DNA of 64,000 bases from Pseudooceanicola marinus. Its GTDB lineage: Bacteria > Pseudomonadota > Alphaproteobacteria > Rhodobacterales > Rhodobacteraceae. The DNA lies in assembly GCF_020177265.1 (NCBI RefSeq), contig NZ_JAIVMC010000004.1, positions 353,212 to 417,211 of the forward strand, read 5' to 3'. This document shows, piece by piece, positions 9,066-17,873 of this stretch. The notes under the pieces were generated by a model. The model did no database searches. It was given only the letters and a program-made list of their open reading frames with translations, and was not told where the DNA came from. Position numbers and translations under genes: made by a program. The stretch's first letter is position 1. The number at the start of each line of letters is the position of its first letter.

Positions 9066-9125
9066 CCGCCCCGACGCGACCTGCGCGACCAAGACCAAGG
9101 CAACACTCTCTAGGAGGAGGAAGAG

Positions 9126-10142
9126 ATGATGCGTTCTGTACTTCTGGCGGCAGCAGCCGCAACCACCATGGCGGCCCCGCTGGCCGCCCAGGACGACCCC
9201 GTCAACCTGCGCTTCGGCGTCTGGGTCGGGCCGACCCACCCGCTGATGCAAGGCACCCAGGCCTGGATGGATGCGATCGAGGAGGCCTCTGACGGGTCGA
9301 TCGAGATCACGCTTTACCCCTCGCGCCAGCTGGGCGCGGCGGTGGACCACTACGACCTGGCCCGTGACGGGATCGCCGACATCACCCTGGTGAACCCCGG
9401 CTACAACGCCGGCCGCTTCCCGGTGATTTCCTATGGTGAGCTGCCCTTCCGCTTCAACCACGCGGTGGCGGGCTCTCGCGCTCTGGACCAGTGGTATCGC
9501 GCCTATGCCGATCAGGAGATGTCGGAGGTGAAGTTCTGCATGGCCTTCATGCATTCGCCCGGCACGATCCACACCACCAGCCCGGTCAGCGGGCCGGAGG
9601 ATCTGGACGGGCTGTCGATCCGCCCGGCCAACGGCACCCTGGGCAACTACCTGTCCAGCCTGGGCGCCACCACCATCCAGGCCTCCGCGGCCGAGATGCG
9701 CGACCTGCTGACCCGGGGCACCGCCGATGGCACCGCGAGCCCCTACAGCTCGCTGGTGACCTGGGGCATTGCCGATGCCGCGACCCATCACCTGGACATG
9801 CCGATGTATGCGGCCAACTTCGTCTACGTGATCTCGCCCATGGCCTGGGACCGGATGAGCGAGGCGCAGCAGGCGGTGATGGACGAGCATTGCTCGACCG
9901 ACTGGGCCGGCCGCATCGTCGAGCTCTGGGCCGAGGAGGACCTGGAGGAGCGTGCGGTGCTGGAAGAGGACAGCGCGCATACCTTCAGCGCGCCCACCGA
10001 GGCGCAGCGTACCGCTTGGCTGGAGGCGGCAGACCCCGCCATCGCGCGCTGGCGCGAGCAGGTCGAGGCGTCCGAAGTGGATGCCGCCGAGGCAGAGGCG
10101 GCCATCGAGGCGGCGATTGCCGAGAACGATGCCGGCCTCTGA
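9126..10142 (+). CDS. dctP: TRAP transporter solute-binding protein DctP
   Basis: A 338-residue periplasmic binding protein. A signal peptide is visible (MMRSVLLAAAAATTMAA, ending at LAAQ). The DctP fold shows in LRFGVWVGPTHPL near the N-terminus and DLDGLSIRPANGTLG mid-protein. An SD AGGAGGAAGAG sits just before two consecutive ATGs (9126 and 9129). Lying between the decarboxylase and aldehyde dehydrogenase, its ligand is probably an aromatic 2-oxo or 2-hydroxy acid (inference). It delivers to DctQM. Confidence 0.9.
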   Translation: MMRSVLLAAAAATTMAAPLAAQDDPVNLRFGVWVGPTHPLMQGTQAWMDAIEEASDGSIEITLYPSRQLGAAVDHYDLARDGIADITLVNPGYNAGRFPVISYGELPFRFNHAVAGSRALDQWYRAYADQEMSEVKFCMAFMHSPGTIHTTSPVSGPEDLDGLSIRPANGTLGNYLSSLGATTIQASAAEMRDLLTRGTADGTASPYSSLVTWGIADAATHHLDMPMYAANFVYVISPMAWDRMSEAQQAVMDEHCSTDWAGRIVELWAEEDLEERAVLEEDSAHTFSAPTEAQRTAWLEAADPAIARWREQVEASEVDAAEAEAAIEAAIAENDAGL

Positions 10143-10170
10143 TCGCGTCATGATCCCGGAGGCGGGCCGC

Positions 10171-10638
10171 ATGGCCCGCCTGATCTCGGCCATCGAAATG
10201 GTGGCCGGGATTTTCCTCGTGCTGATCGCCGCGTTGACGGTGACCGAGGCGACCCTGCGCTATGCCCTGGGCATGCGCATCCCCGATGCCTACGTCGGCG
10301 CCACCGCGCTGCAGGGGATCGCCATCGCATGGGGCATCGCCTGCACCACCTGGACGCGCCGCCACATCACCGTCGATGCCATCTACGAGCTGTCGCCGAG
10401 GGCCGTGCAGAAGGCGATGAACGTCTTCTCCTCGGCAGTGACCTTCGCCGCGATGCTGACGCTGATGATCATGCTCTGGCGCAAGACCGCCAGCAGCCTC
10501 GAAAGCGGCGAGGTTTCTGCCGACCTGCTGCTGCCGCTCTGGCCGGTGGTTGGGGCCACCGCCGCCGGCATCGCCGCCGCTTCCATCCTGGGCCTGCTGC
10601 GCCTGGGCCGTGACATTCTGGACTTCAGGACCCGTTGA
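10171..10638 (+). CDS. dctQ: TRAP transporter small permease DctQ
   Basis: A 155-residue protein with four hydrophobic segments, the small membrane subunit of a TRAP transporter. Motif LRYALGMRIPDAY near residue 30 is family-typical. The start at 10171 is preferred because GGAGG lies 8-9 nt upstream; in-frame ATGs at 10150 and 10129 (the latter overlapping dctP) are alternatives without a good SD. The stop overlaps the dctM start (TGATG). Confidence 0.85.
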   Translation: MARLISAIEMVAGIFLVLIAALTVTEATLRYALGMRIPDAYVGATALQGIAIAWGIACTTWTRRHITVDAIYELSPRAVQKAMNVFSSAVTFAAMLTLMIMLWRKTASSLESGEVSADLLLPLWPVVGATAAGIAAASILGLLRLGRDILDFRTR

Positions 10639-11936
10639 TGGACCCGACACTGCTTTCCTTCCTGGGCTTTGGTGGCCTGTTCCTGCTGATCATCCTGCGG
10701 GTGCCCATCGGGATCGCCATGGGCGTCGTGGGCGTCTGCGGTTTCGCCGCCGTGGTCAACTGGTCCGCCGGGCTGAACCTGCTGGTCAATGCCCCCTACC
10801 GGATGATGTCGGACTATTCGCTGAGCGTGGTGCCGATGTTCGTGCTGATGGGGGTCTTCGCCGGGGCCGGGGGCCTCAGCCGCGAGCTGTTCGATGCCTC
10901 CAACACCTGGCTGGGGCATGTGCGCGGCGGGCTGGCCACGGCCACCGTGGCGGCCAGCGGCGGCTTTGCGGCGATCAACGGGTCCTCGGTGGCCTGCGCG
11001 GCAACCATGACGACCGTCGCCCTGCCGGAGATGCGGCGCGCAGGCTATGCGCCAGGGCTGGCGGCGGGCGTCATTGCCGCAGGCGGCACGCTGGGGTCGA
11101 TGATCCCGCCCTCTGTCTTCCTGCTGCTTTACGGGATCATCACCGAACAGAACGTGGCCGAGCTGTTCATGGCCGGCGTGATCCCCGGCCTTCTGGGCCT
11201 CGGCCTTTACGCGCTGGTGGTGCAGATCATCGCGCGTCGCCGCCCCGACAGCATGCCGCACGGGCGGCGCGCCAGCTGGGGCGAGCGTTTCGCCGCGCTG
11301 CGCGGGCTCTGGGCTACGCTGCTGCTGTTCGCGCTGGTGATCGTCGGCATGTACGGCGGTTTCGTCACCGTGACCGAGGCGGCGGGGGTGGGCGCCGTGG
11401 GCGCGCTGCTGATCGGCGTGGCGCGCGGCAAGCTGCCGCCGCGGGTGATCCTGCGCTGCCTGGTGGATGCGCTGCAGATCACCGCCGCGATCTTCACCAT
11501 TGCCGTGGGTGCCACGCTCTTCGGCTATTTCCTGACCGTGACCCAGGTGACCCAGAACCTAACCACCTACCTGACCCAGGTACCGCTGCCCGCCTGGGGC
11601 GTGCTGGGCCTGATCCTGCTGGTCTACCTGGCCCTTGGCGCGGTGATGGACGAACTGGCGGTGATCCTGCTGACGGTGCCCATCGTCTTCCCGGCGATGC
11701 AGGCGCTCGGCTTCGATCCGATCTGGTTCGGCATCGTCCTGGTCACCACCATCTCCATCGGGTTGATCTCTCCGCCCGTGGGGATGAATGTCTTCGTGAT
11801 CAATTCGATCGCGCGGGATGTGAAACTGACCGAGATCTACCGCGGCGTGCTGCCCTTCGTAGGCGCCGACCTGGTGCGCATTCTGGCGCTGTGCCTGTTC
11901 CCGGCCCTTGCACTCTGGCTGCCGGGCACGATGTAG
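10638..11936 (+). CDS. dctM: TRAP transporter large permease DctM
   Basis: A 432-residue membrane protein with about a dozen hydrophobic helices, the Na+-coupled channel subunit. Family motifs are FAAINGSSVACAATM, GSMIPPSVFLLLYG and SPPVGMNVFVIN. It starts at ATG 10638 in a TGATG overlap with dctQ. It is coupled to DctPQ in the same operon and to an aldehyde dehydrogenase 35 bp downstream. Confidence 0.93.
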   Translation: MDPTLLSFLGFGGLFLLIILRVPIGIAMGVVGVCGFAAVVNWSAGLNLLVNAPYRMMSDYSLSVVPMFVLMGVFAGAGGLSRELFDASNTWLGHVRGGLATATVAASGGFAAINGSSVACAATMTTVALPEMRRAGYAPGLAAGVIAAGGTLGSMIPPSVFLLLYGIITEQNVAELFMAGVIPGLLGLGLYALVVQIIARRRPDSMPHGRRASWGERFAALRGLWATLLLFALVIVGMYGGFVTVTEAAGVGAVGALLIGVARGKLPPRVILRCLVDALQITAAIFTIAVGATLFGYFLTVTQVTQNLTTYLTQVPLPAWGVLGLILLVYLALGAVMDELAVILLTVPIVFPAMQALGFDPIWFGIVLVTTISIGLISPPVGMNVFVINSIARDVKLTEIYRGVLPFVGADLVRILALCLFPALALWLPGTM

Positions 11937-11971
11937 AGAAATGAACAATTGGTTGATGGAGGAGTGAGACC

Positions 11972-13432
11972 ATGAACGTGCAAAACCCCGGCCTTCGGGC
12001 CCCGACGCAGTTCTTCATTGGTGGCAAGTGGGTTGCCCCCAAGGGTGACAAGACGCTGGAGGTGATCTCTCCGGTGACGGAACAGAAGGTGATGGAATAT
12101 CCCGAGGCCTCGACCGCCGACGTGGATGATGCCGTTGCCGCGGCCCGCGATGCCTTCGACAACGGCCCCTGGCCGCGGATGAGCCCCAAGGAACGCGCGG
12201 GCTATCTGCGCAAGGTGGCCGACAACATCGAGGCACGGCTGGACGAAATCGCCTCCAGCTGGACCGGCCAGATGGGCGCGCCGATTTCCCTGACGAAAAT
12301 CCTGGCGCCGCAGAACGTGACCCTGTTCCGCTACTACGCCGATCTGATCGACAGCAATTCCTACAGCTTCACCGATGAACGCGAACGCGCCGATGGCGGC
12401 CGTGTGGTGGTGGCCAAGGAACCCGTGGGCGTCTGCGCCGCGATCACGCCGTGGAACGCGCCGATGGTGCTGCTGACCTACAAGATCGCGGCCGGTCTAG
12501 CGGCGGGCTGTACCTTCGTGGCCAAACCCTCGCCCGAAACCCCGCTGGAGGCCTATATCCTGGCCGAGTGCATCGAGGCAGCGGGCCTGCCTGCGGGCGT
12601 CTTCAACCTGGTGCCGGCGGCGCGCGAGGTGGGCGATTACCTGGTGCGCCACACCGACGTGGACAAGGTGGCCTTCACCGGCTCCACCGCGGCGGGCAAG
12701 CATATCGCGGCGGTCTGTTCCGAACGCCTGGCGCGCGTCTCGCTGGAACTGGGCGGCAAGTCGGCGGCGATCCTGCTGGATGACGCCGATTTCGAGGCCG
12801 CGCTACCCTCGCTGATGGTCTACACCATGCCGATCACCGGGCAGGTCTGCTTCTCGCTGACCCGGATCCTGGTGCCGGAAAGCCGCGCGAAGGAGTTCAC
12901 TGACCTCTTCGTCGGCGCGGTGAAGGGCATCAAGGTGGGCGACCCGGCGGATCCGGCGACCCAGATGGGTCCGCTGGCCATGGGCCGCCAGAAGGAGCGG
13001 GTCGAGGGCTACATCAAGGCCGGCCTCGAAGAGGGCGCCAAGATCGCCACGGGCGGCGGCACGCCCGACGGGATGGAGAAAGGCTTCTACTTCGAGCCGA
13101 CGGTCTTCACCGATGTCACGCCCGAGATGACCATCGCCCGCGAGGAGATCTTCGGCCCCGTGGTGTCGATCATCACCTACAAGGACGATGAGGACGCCAT
13201 CGCCAAGGCCAATGCCACGGATTACGGCCTGAACGGTGCGATCTACTCCACCGACAGCGAACGCGCCTACCAGATCGCGCGCCGGGTGAAATCGGGCGGC
13301 CTGACGATCAACGGCAATATCATCGACCCGACCATGCCCTTCGGCGGCGTGAAGCAGTCGGGCTACGGCCGCGAAGGCGGGATCGAAGGGCTGGACAACT
13401 ACCTGGAAGGCAAGACCATCCACTTCGCCTGA
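11972..13432 (+). CDS. NAD(P)-dependent aldehyde dehydrogenase (benzaldehyde-type)
   Basis: A 486-residue ALDH-superfamily enzyme. The catalytic thiol is C293 in GQVCFSLTRILVPES; the general-base Glu lies in LELGGKSA; the cofactor site is ITPWNAPM and FTGSTAAG. The residues after the catalytic Cys read FSLTR, a small departure from the usual CxAxTR. It has an SD GGAGG and is the last gene of the operon, followed by a strong terminator. In context it should oxidise the aldehyde released by the decarboxylase at 7482 to the carboxylic acid. Naming it mdlD would be too precise. Confidence 0.9.
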   Translation: MNVQNPGLRAPTQFFIGGKWVAPKGDKTLEVISPVTEQKVMEYPEASTADVDDAVAAARDAFDNGPWPRMSPKERAGYLRKVADNIEARLDEIASSWTGQMGAPISLTKILAPQNVTLFRYYADLIDSNSYSFTDERERADGGRVVVAKEPVGVCAAITPWNAPMVLLTYKIAAGLAAGCTFVAKPSPETPLEAYILAECIEAAGLPAGVFNLVPAAREVGDYLVRHTDVDKVAFTGSTAAGKHIAAVCSERLARVSLELGGKSAAILLDDADFEAALPSLMVYTMPITGQVCFSLTRILVPESRAKEFTDLFVGAVKGIKVGDPADPATQMGPLAMGRQKERVEGYIKAGLEEGAKIATGGGTPDGMEKGFYFEPTVFTDVTPEMTIAREEIFGPVVSIITYKDDEDAIAKANATDYGLNGAIYSTDSERAYQIARRVKSGGLTINGNIIDPTMPFGGVKQSGYGREGGIEGLDNYLEGKTIHFA

Positions 13433-13450
13433 TCCCGGTCGCCAATTTCA

Positions 13451-13486
13451 AAGACGCCCGCCCCCGAAAGAAAGGGGCGGGCGTTT
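13451..13486. terminator. Bidirectional terminator between the ALDH and mannitol dehydrogenase genes
   Basis: An 11-bp perfect stem (ACGCCCGCCCC / GGGGCGGGCGT, 13454-13464 and 13474-13484) with a 9-nt A-rich loop, TTT after it on the plus strand and TCTTTG on the minus strand. It sits between two convergent operons. Confidence 0.85.
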
Positions 13487-13526
13487 GCATGTCCGGGGGG
13501 CGGCGCCCCTGCTCCATAGGGGCAGC

Positions 13527-15020
13527 TCAGGCCGCTGCGTCGCCGGCCAGGTAGGCCGCCAGCGCGGCTTCGGTGCCCTCGGCCCAGATCATACGCAGCC
13601 AGCGATCAAATGCCTTGGCGAAACGGGGCGCCTTGGCCAGGTCGCCATAGGTCGCGGGCTGGGCCAGCCAGGCGGCGGGCCTGTCGCGCGCGATGAGGGC
13701 CGTGGCGCGCAGTTGATCCCAGTGGGGATCGTTGGGGGCGATCTCGCTGCCGTCCTCGCGGGTGCTTGCGCACATCCGCGCCCAGAGCGCCTCGACCAGG
13801 GCCAACCCCTCCACCGGGGCGTCCTTGTCCAGCGCGTCGCGCAGGATCGGTAGGACGAAGCCCGCGTGCCGCGATGATCCGTCGAAGGCGACGCGGCGGG
13901 TGGTGTCGCGGATCGCGGGGTTGGCGAAACGGGTCTCGATCAGCTGCATGTAGGCCGCGGGCGTCATGCCGGGCACGGGCGCCACATGCGGCACGATCTC
14001 GGTGGTTTCGACCCGGCGCCAGAAGGGGGCGATGCGGGAATCGTTCATGCAGTCGTCGATGGTGGCGCAGCCCAGCAGTTCGCCCGCATTGGCCAGCACC
14101 TGGTGCCCGGCGTTGAGGATGCGGATCTTCATCGCCTCGTAGTCATGCACCTCTGCGGTGAAGGTCGCGCCGACCTTGTCCCAGGGCGGGCGCCCGGCGC
14201 AGAAGGCATCCTCGATCACCCACTGGCGGAAGTTCTCATGCGTCACCGGCGCCGCGTCTTCGATGCCGAAGGCGCGGGCGGCCTCGATCTCCGCCGGGCC
14301 GGTGGCGGGGACGATGCAGTCGACCATGGAGTTGGGGAAGGTGCAGGCGCCCTCGATCCAGTCGGCCAGGTCCGGGTCGGACAGGCGCGCCAGGCCGACG
14401 ACCGCGTCGCGGGTGATGGCGCCGTTGCCGCGCAGGTTGTCGCAGCTTTGCACGGTGAAGGGGCCGTGGCCCGCCGCCCGCCGCAGGCGCAGGGCCGCGA
14501 CGATGGCGCCGAAGGCCGTGCGGGGCGTTTCCGGGTTGGCCGCGTCATGGGCGATGTCGGGATGGGCCGGGTCGAAGTGCCCGGTCGAGGGGTTCACGAA
14601 ATAGCCGCCCTCGGTCACCGTCAGCGACACGATGCGGATCGCGGGATCGGCCATCTGGGCGATCAGGGGCGCATTGTCCTCGGCCACGGGCAGGAAGTCG
14701 ATCATCGCGCCGCAGACCTCGGCGCTGGTGCCCTTGGGGCTCAGCTCGATCAGCGTGGTCAGGCAATCCTGGGCCAGAAGACGCTCGCGCATGGCGGCGT
14801 CACCGGGACGGACACCCGCGCCGATGATGGCCCAGTCCTGGGCCAGCCCCTGCTGCATCAGACGGTGCAGATACCAGGCCTGGTGGGCGCGGTGAAAGTT
14901 GCCGGTGCCGATATGCACGATGCCGGGGCTGAGGTCGGCCGCGTCATAGCCGGGGCGGGCGATATCCTCGGGCAGGGTGCCAAGCATGGCACGGCCGAGA
15001 CGGACGGGGTCCTGGGTCAT
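13527..15020 (-). CDS. mtlK: Mannitol 2-dehydrogenase (polyol long-chain dehydrogenase)
   Basis: A 497-residue NAD-dependent enzyme of the mannitol dehydrogenase/fructuronate reductase family, oxidising D-mannitol (often D-arabinitol too) to fructose. N-terminal Rossmann region is IVHIGTGNFHRAHQA; the catalytic K-x3-N-x2-H pattern is in MKIRILNAGHQ. It lies 26 bp downstream of the ATPase of the polyol transporter on the same strand, matching the smoK-mtlK part of the Rhodobacter sphaeroides operon. The sorbitol dehydrogenase smoS that sits between them in that species is absent here. Confidence 0.9.
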   Translation of the reverse strand: MTQDPVRLGRAMLGTLPEDIARPGYDAADLSPGIVHIGTGNFHRAHQAWYLHRLMQQGLAQDWAIIGAGVRPGDAAMRERLLAQDCLTTLIELSPKGTSAEVCGAMIDFLPVAEDNAPLIAQMADPAIRIVSLTVTEGGYFVNPSTGHFDPAHPDIAHDAANPETPRTAFGAIVAALRLRRAAGHGPFTVQSCDNLRGNGAITRDAVVGLARLSDPDLADWIEGACTFPNSMVDCIVPATGPAEIEAARAFGIEDAAPVTHENFRQWVIEDAFCAGRPPWDKVGATFTAEVHDYEAMKIRILNAGHQVLANAGELLGCATIDDCMNDSRIAPFWRRVETTEIVPHVAPVPGMTPAAYMQLIETRFANPAIRDTTRRVAFDGSSRHAGFVLPILRDALDKDAPVEGLALVEALWARMCASTREDGSEIAPNDPHWDQLRATALIARDRPAAWLAQPATYGDLAKAPRFAKAFDRWLRMIWAEGTEAALAAYLAGDAAA

Positions 15021-15046
15021 GATGTGGGTCCTTCCTGGCCTCTGCC

Positions 15047-16048
15047 TCAGTCGATCCGCAGACCCTGGGCGTCGAAGCGGTGGATCAGATCCTCGCGCGG
15101 GGCCAGCGACACCCGGTCGCCGTGGCGCAACCCGACCTCGCCGGTGGCGCGCACGGTCACGGTCTCGGCCAGGCCGGTGTCATGCACGTGCAGGAAGGTG
15201 TCCGATCCCAGGTGTTCGGCCACGCCCACGGTGCCCGACCACGGCCCGCTGTCGACCACGTCGATATGTTCGGGGCGGATGCCGATGGTATGGGCGTTCT
15301 GCGCTGCCGCCACCTCGCCTTCCAGCAGGTTCATCTTCGGCGAGCCGATGAAACCCGCGACGAAGAGGTTGCGGGGGCTGCGGTAAAGCTCCAGCGGCGA
15401 TCCCACCTGTTCGATGTTGCCGGCGCGCAGCACGACGATCTTGTCGGCCATGGTCATCGCCTCGACCTGGTCGTGGGTGACGTAGATCATCGTCGTCTTC
15501 AGCTTGGCGTGCAGCTCGCCGATCTCCATCCGCATGCCGACACGCAGGGCGGCGTCGAGGTTCGACAGCGGTTCATCGAAGAGGAAGGCGGCGGGTTCGC
15601 GCACGATGGCGCGGCCGATGGCGACCCGCTGGCGTTGACCGCCCGACAGCTGGCCCGGGCGCCGGTCCAGGTAGTCGGTGAGGTTCAGCGCCTTGGCCGC
15701 GGCCTCGATCCGCTTGTCCTGTTCGGCCTTCGGCACGCCTGCCATCTTCATCGGGAAGGCGATGTTGCGGCGCACGGACATATGCGGGTAGAGCGCGTAG
15801 CTCTGGAACACCATGGCCAGGCCGCGCCGCGCCGGCGGGGTGGAAGAGGCATCGGTGCCGTCGATGCGGATCGCCCCGGAGGAGATATCCTCCAGCCCCG
15901 CGATCAGGCGCAGCAGGGTGGATTTGCCGCAGCCCGATGGCCCGACGAAGACGCAGAACTCTCCGTCCTCGATGGTCAGGTCCAGGGGCGGAATGACCTG
16001 GACGTCGCCGAAGGACTTGGTGACTTGCTCGAGCGTGATCTGTCCCAT
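15047..16048 (-). CDS. smoK: Polyol ABC transporter ATP-binding protein
   Basis: A 333-residue MalK/UgpC-type ATPase. Walker [10 protein letters not shown], signature [14 protein letters not shown], Walker [16 protein letters not shown]-loop [11 protein letters not shown]. The C-terminal MOBE/OB region starts near residue 235 ([13 protein letters not shown]). It is encoded 12 bp after the smoG-like permease. It powers mannitol/sorbitol uptake with the two permeases and binding protein upstream. Confidence 0.93.
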   Translation of the reverse strand: MGQITLEQVTKSFGDVQVIPPLDLTIEDGEFCVFVGPSGCGKSTLLRLIAGLEDISSGAIRIDGTDASSTPPARRGLAMVFQSYALYPHMSVRRNIAFPMKMAGVPKAEQDKRIEAAAKALNLTDYLDRRPGQLSGGQRQRVAIGRAIVREPAAFLFDEPLSNLDAALRVGMRMEIGELHAKLKTTMIYVTHDQVEAMTMADKIVVLRAGNIEQVGSPLELYRSPRNLFVAGFIGSPKMNLLEGEVAAAQNAHTIGIRPEHIDVVDSGPWSGTVGVAEHLGSDTFLHVHDTGLAETVTVRATGEVGLRHGDRVSLAPREDLIHRFDAQGLRID

Positions 16049-16060
16049 TGAACTGTTCCT

Positions 16061-16891
16061 TTACTTGACGGCGCCGAAGGTCAGGCCGCGCACGAGTTGT
16101 TTCTGGCTGAACCAGCCGAGGATGAGGATGGGGGCGATGGCCATGGTCGAGGCCGCCGAAAGTTTCGCGTAGAAGAGGCCCTCGGGGCTGGAGTAGCTGG
16201 CGATGAAGGCCGTCAGCGGGGCGGCATTGGCCGCCGTCAGGTTCAGCGTCCAGAAGGCCTCGTTCCAGGCGAGGATGAAGTTCAGCAGCAGGGTCGAGGC
16301 GATTCCGGGCACGGCCATGGGCGTGAGGACATAGAGGATCTCCTCCTTCAGCCCGGCCCCGTCCATGCGCGCGGCCTCCAGGATCTCGCCCGGGATTTCG
16401 CGGAAGTAGGTGTAGAGCATCCAGACGATGATCGGCAGGTTGATCAGCATCAGGATCGCCACCAGCGCCGCGCGGCTGTCCAGCAGGCCGAAGCGGATGC
16501 AGATCAGGTAGATCGGGTAGAGGACGCCCACGGCGGGCAGCATCTTCGTCGACAGCATCCACAGCAGGATGTCCTTGGTCCGCTTGCTGGGCACGAAGGC
16601 CATGGACCAGGCGGCGGGCACGGCGATGATGACGCCGAGGATGGTGGAGCCCCCCGCCAGGATGACCGAGTTCCACAGGAAGCGCATGTAGTCGGAGCGT
16701 TCCTGTACCACGCGGTAATTCTCCAGCGTCCAGTCGAAACCGAGGAAGATCGGCGGATCCGCGATCGCCTGGGCCTCGGTCTTGAAGCTGGTGAGGATCG
16801 TCCAGAGGATCGGGAAGAAGACCAGCAGACCGATGCCCCAGGCGGCGGCGGTGGCGATGGTCTTGCGGCGGGTCGAGACGGCACGGGCCAT
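16061..16891 (-). CDS. smoG: Polyol ABC transporter permease (SmoG-like)
   Basis: A 276-residue inner-membrane permease with six hydrophobic segments and the EAA loop EAARMDGAGLKEEILYV. It is of the MalG-type CUT1 class. It lies 13 bp from the preceding permease gene, and its short C-terminus ends in QLVRGLTFGAVK, typical of the family. Confidence 0.93.
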   Translation of the reverse strand: MARAVSTRRKTIATAAAWGIGLLVFFPILWTILTSFKTEAQAIADPPIFLGFDWTLENYRVVQERSDYMRFLWNSVILAGGSTILGVIIAVPAAWSMAFVPSKRTKDILLWMLSTKMLPAVGVLYPIYLICIRFGLLDSRAALVAILMLINLPIIVWMLYTYFREIPGEILEAARMDGAGLKEEILYVLTPMAVPGIASTLLLNFILAWNEAFWTLNLTAANAAPLTAFIASYSSPEGLFYAKLSAASTMAIAPILILGWFSQKQLVRGLTFGAVK

Positions 16892-16904
16892 GGGCGGGAT
16901 CTCC

Positions 16905-17771
16905 TCAGCGGTCCAGGTTCTTGCCGACGATGCGCATCAGGAAGATGGCGACGATATTGGCGAGGATGATGGCGTAGACGCCGCCTGCGCTGCCCAGGCC
17001 CACGTTCTGGCTTTCCAGCACGCGCTGGAAGATCAGGTAGGTCAGGGTGCGGGTGCCGAAGGCGCCGCCGGTGGTCACGAAGATCTCGGCGAAGATCGAA
17101 AGCAGGAAGATCGTCTGGATCAGCAGCACGATGGTGATGGCGCGGCCCAGGTGCGGCAGGATGATGTAGGTGAAGCGTGACAGCGGGCTGGCCCCGTCCA
17201 TCTCCGCCGCCTCCAGCTGTTCACGGTCCAGCGACTGCACGGCGGTCAGCAGGATCAGCGTGGCGAAGGGCAGCCATTGCCACGACACGATCATCACGAT
17301 TGAGGTGGTGGGCACCTCGGACAGCCAGGCGATGGGATCGGCCCCGAAGAAGCGCCACAGGTGCGCCAGAAGCCCGTTGGTGGGATCCATGAACATGTTC
17401 TTCCACACCAGCGCCGAGACGGTGGGCATGACGAAGAAGGGCGCGATGACCAAGATGCGCACGATGCCCTGGCCCCACATCGGCTGATCCAGCAGCAGCG
17501 CCAGCAGGACGCCCAGGACGATGGTGATAACAAGGACGCCGCCCACGATCACCAGCGTCGTCTGCACGCTGGGCCAGAAGGCGGAGGAGGTCACGAAACG
17601 GGTGAAGTTGTCGAAGCCTGCCCACCCCAGGTCGCCGCCTCGCAGCGGCAGGTAGCGGCGGAAGGAGAACCACAGCGTCATGGTCAGAGGCACCAGCATC
17701 CAGCCCAGAAGCAGGATCACGGCGGGGGCCATCATCAGGCGCGCGGCAGAGCGGGAATGCTGGGTGGCCAT
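16905..17771 (-). CDS. smoF: Polyol ABC transporter permease (SmoF-like)
   Basis: A 288-residue MalF-type permease. Six membrane segments are visible and the EAA loop reads EAAEMDGASPLSRFTYI. It lies second in the transporter operon, separated from the binding-protein gene by about 100 bp that contains a strong hairpin. Confidence 0.93.
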   Translation of the reverse strand: MATQHSRSAARLMMAPAVILLLGWMLVPLTMTLWFSFRRYLPLRGGDLGWAGFDNFTRFVTSSAFWPSVQTTLVIVGGVLVITIVLGVLLALLLDQPMWGQGIVRILVIAPFFVMPTVSALVWKNMFMDPTNGLLAHLWRFFGADPIAWLSEVPTTSIVMIVSWQWLPFATLILLTAVQSLDREQLEAAEMDGASPLSRFTYIILPHLGRAITIVLLIQTIFLLSIFAEIFVTTGGAFGTRTLTYLIFQRVLESQNVGLGSAGGVYAIILANIVAIFLMRIVGKNLDR

Positions 17772-17834
17772 CGGGGAAGCCTTTCCGGTCAGGCGTTTTG
17801 CCTGGCTCGCAGTTGGTCGGGAACGTCAGGGGAT

Positions 17835-17860
17835 GCGGGCGGCGGAGTCACGCCGCCCGC
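17835..17860. repeat. GC hairpin between binding-protein and permease genes
   Basis: A perfect 10-bp stem GCGGGCGGCG / CGCCGCCCGC with a 6-nt loop lies just after the smoE-like stop (minus strand). No T-run follows. Such hairpins commonly protect the upstream mRNA and give higher binding-protein than permease expression. Confidence 0.7.
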
Positions 17861-17873
17861 GGGGGAGCGGGGC

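Noticed and set aside
6936..10193. Open minus-strand frame of about 1085 codons overlapping the decarboxylase and dctP
   Set aside because: It runs across the LysR gene promoter and two genes with strong family motifs on the other strand; no recognisable domain.
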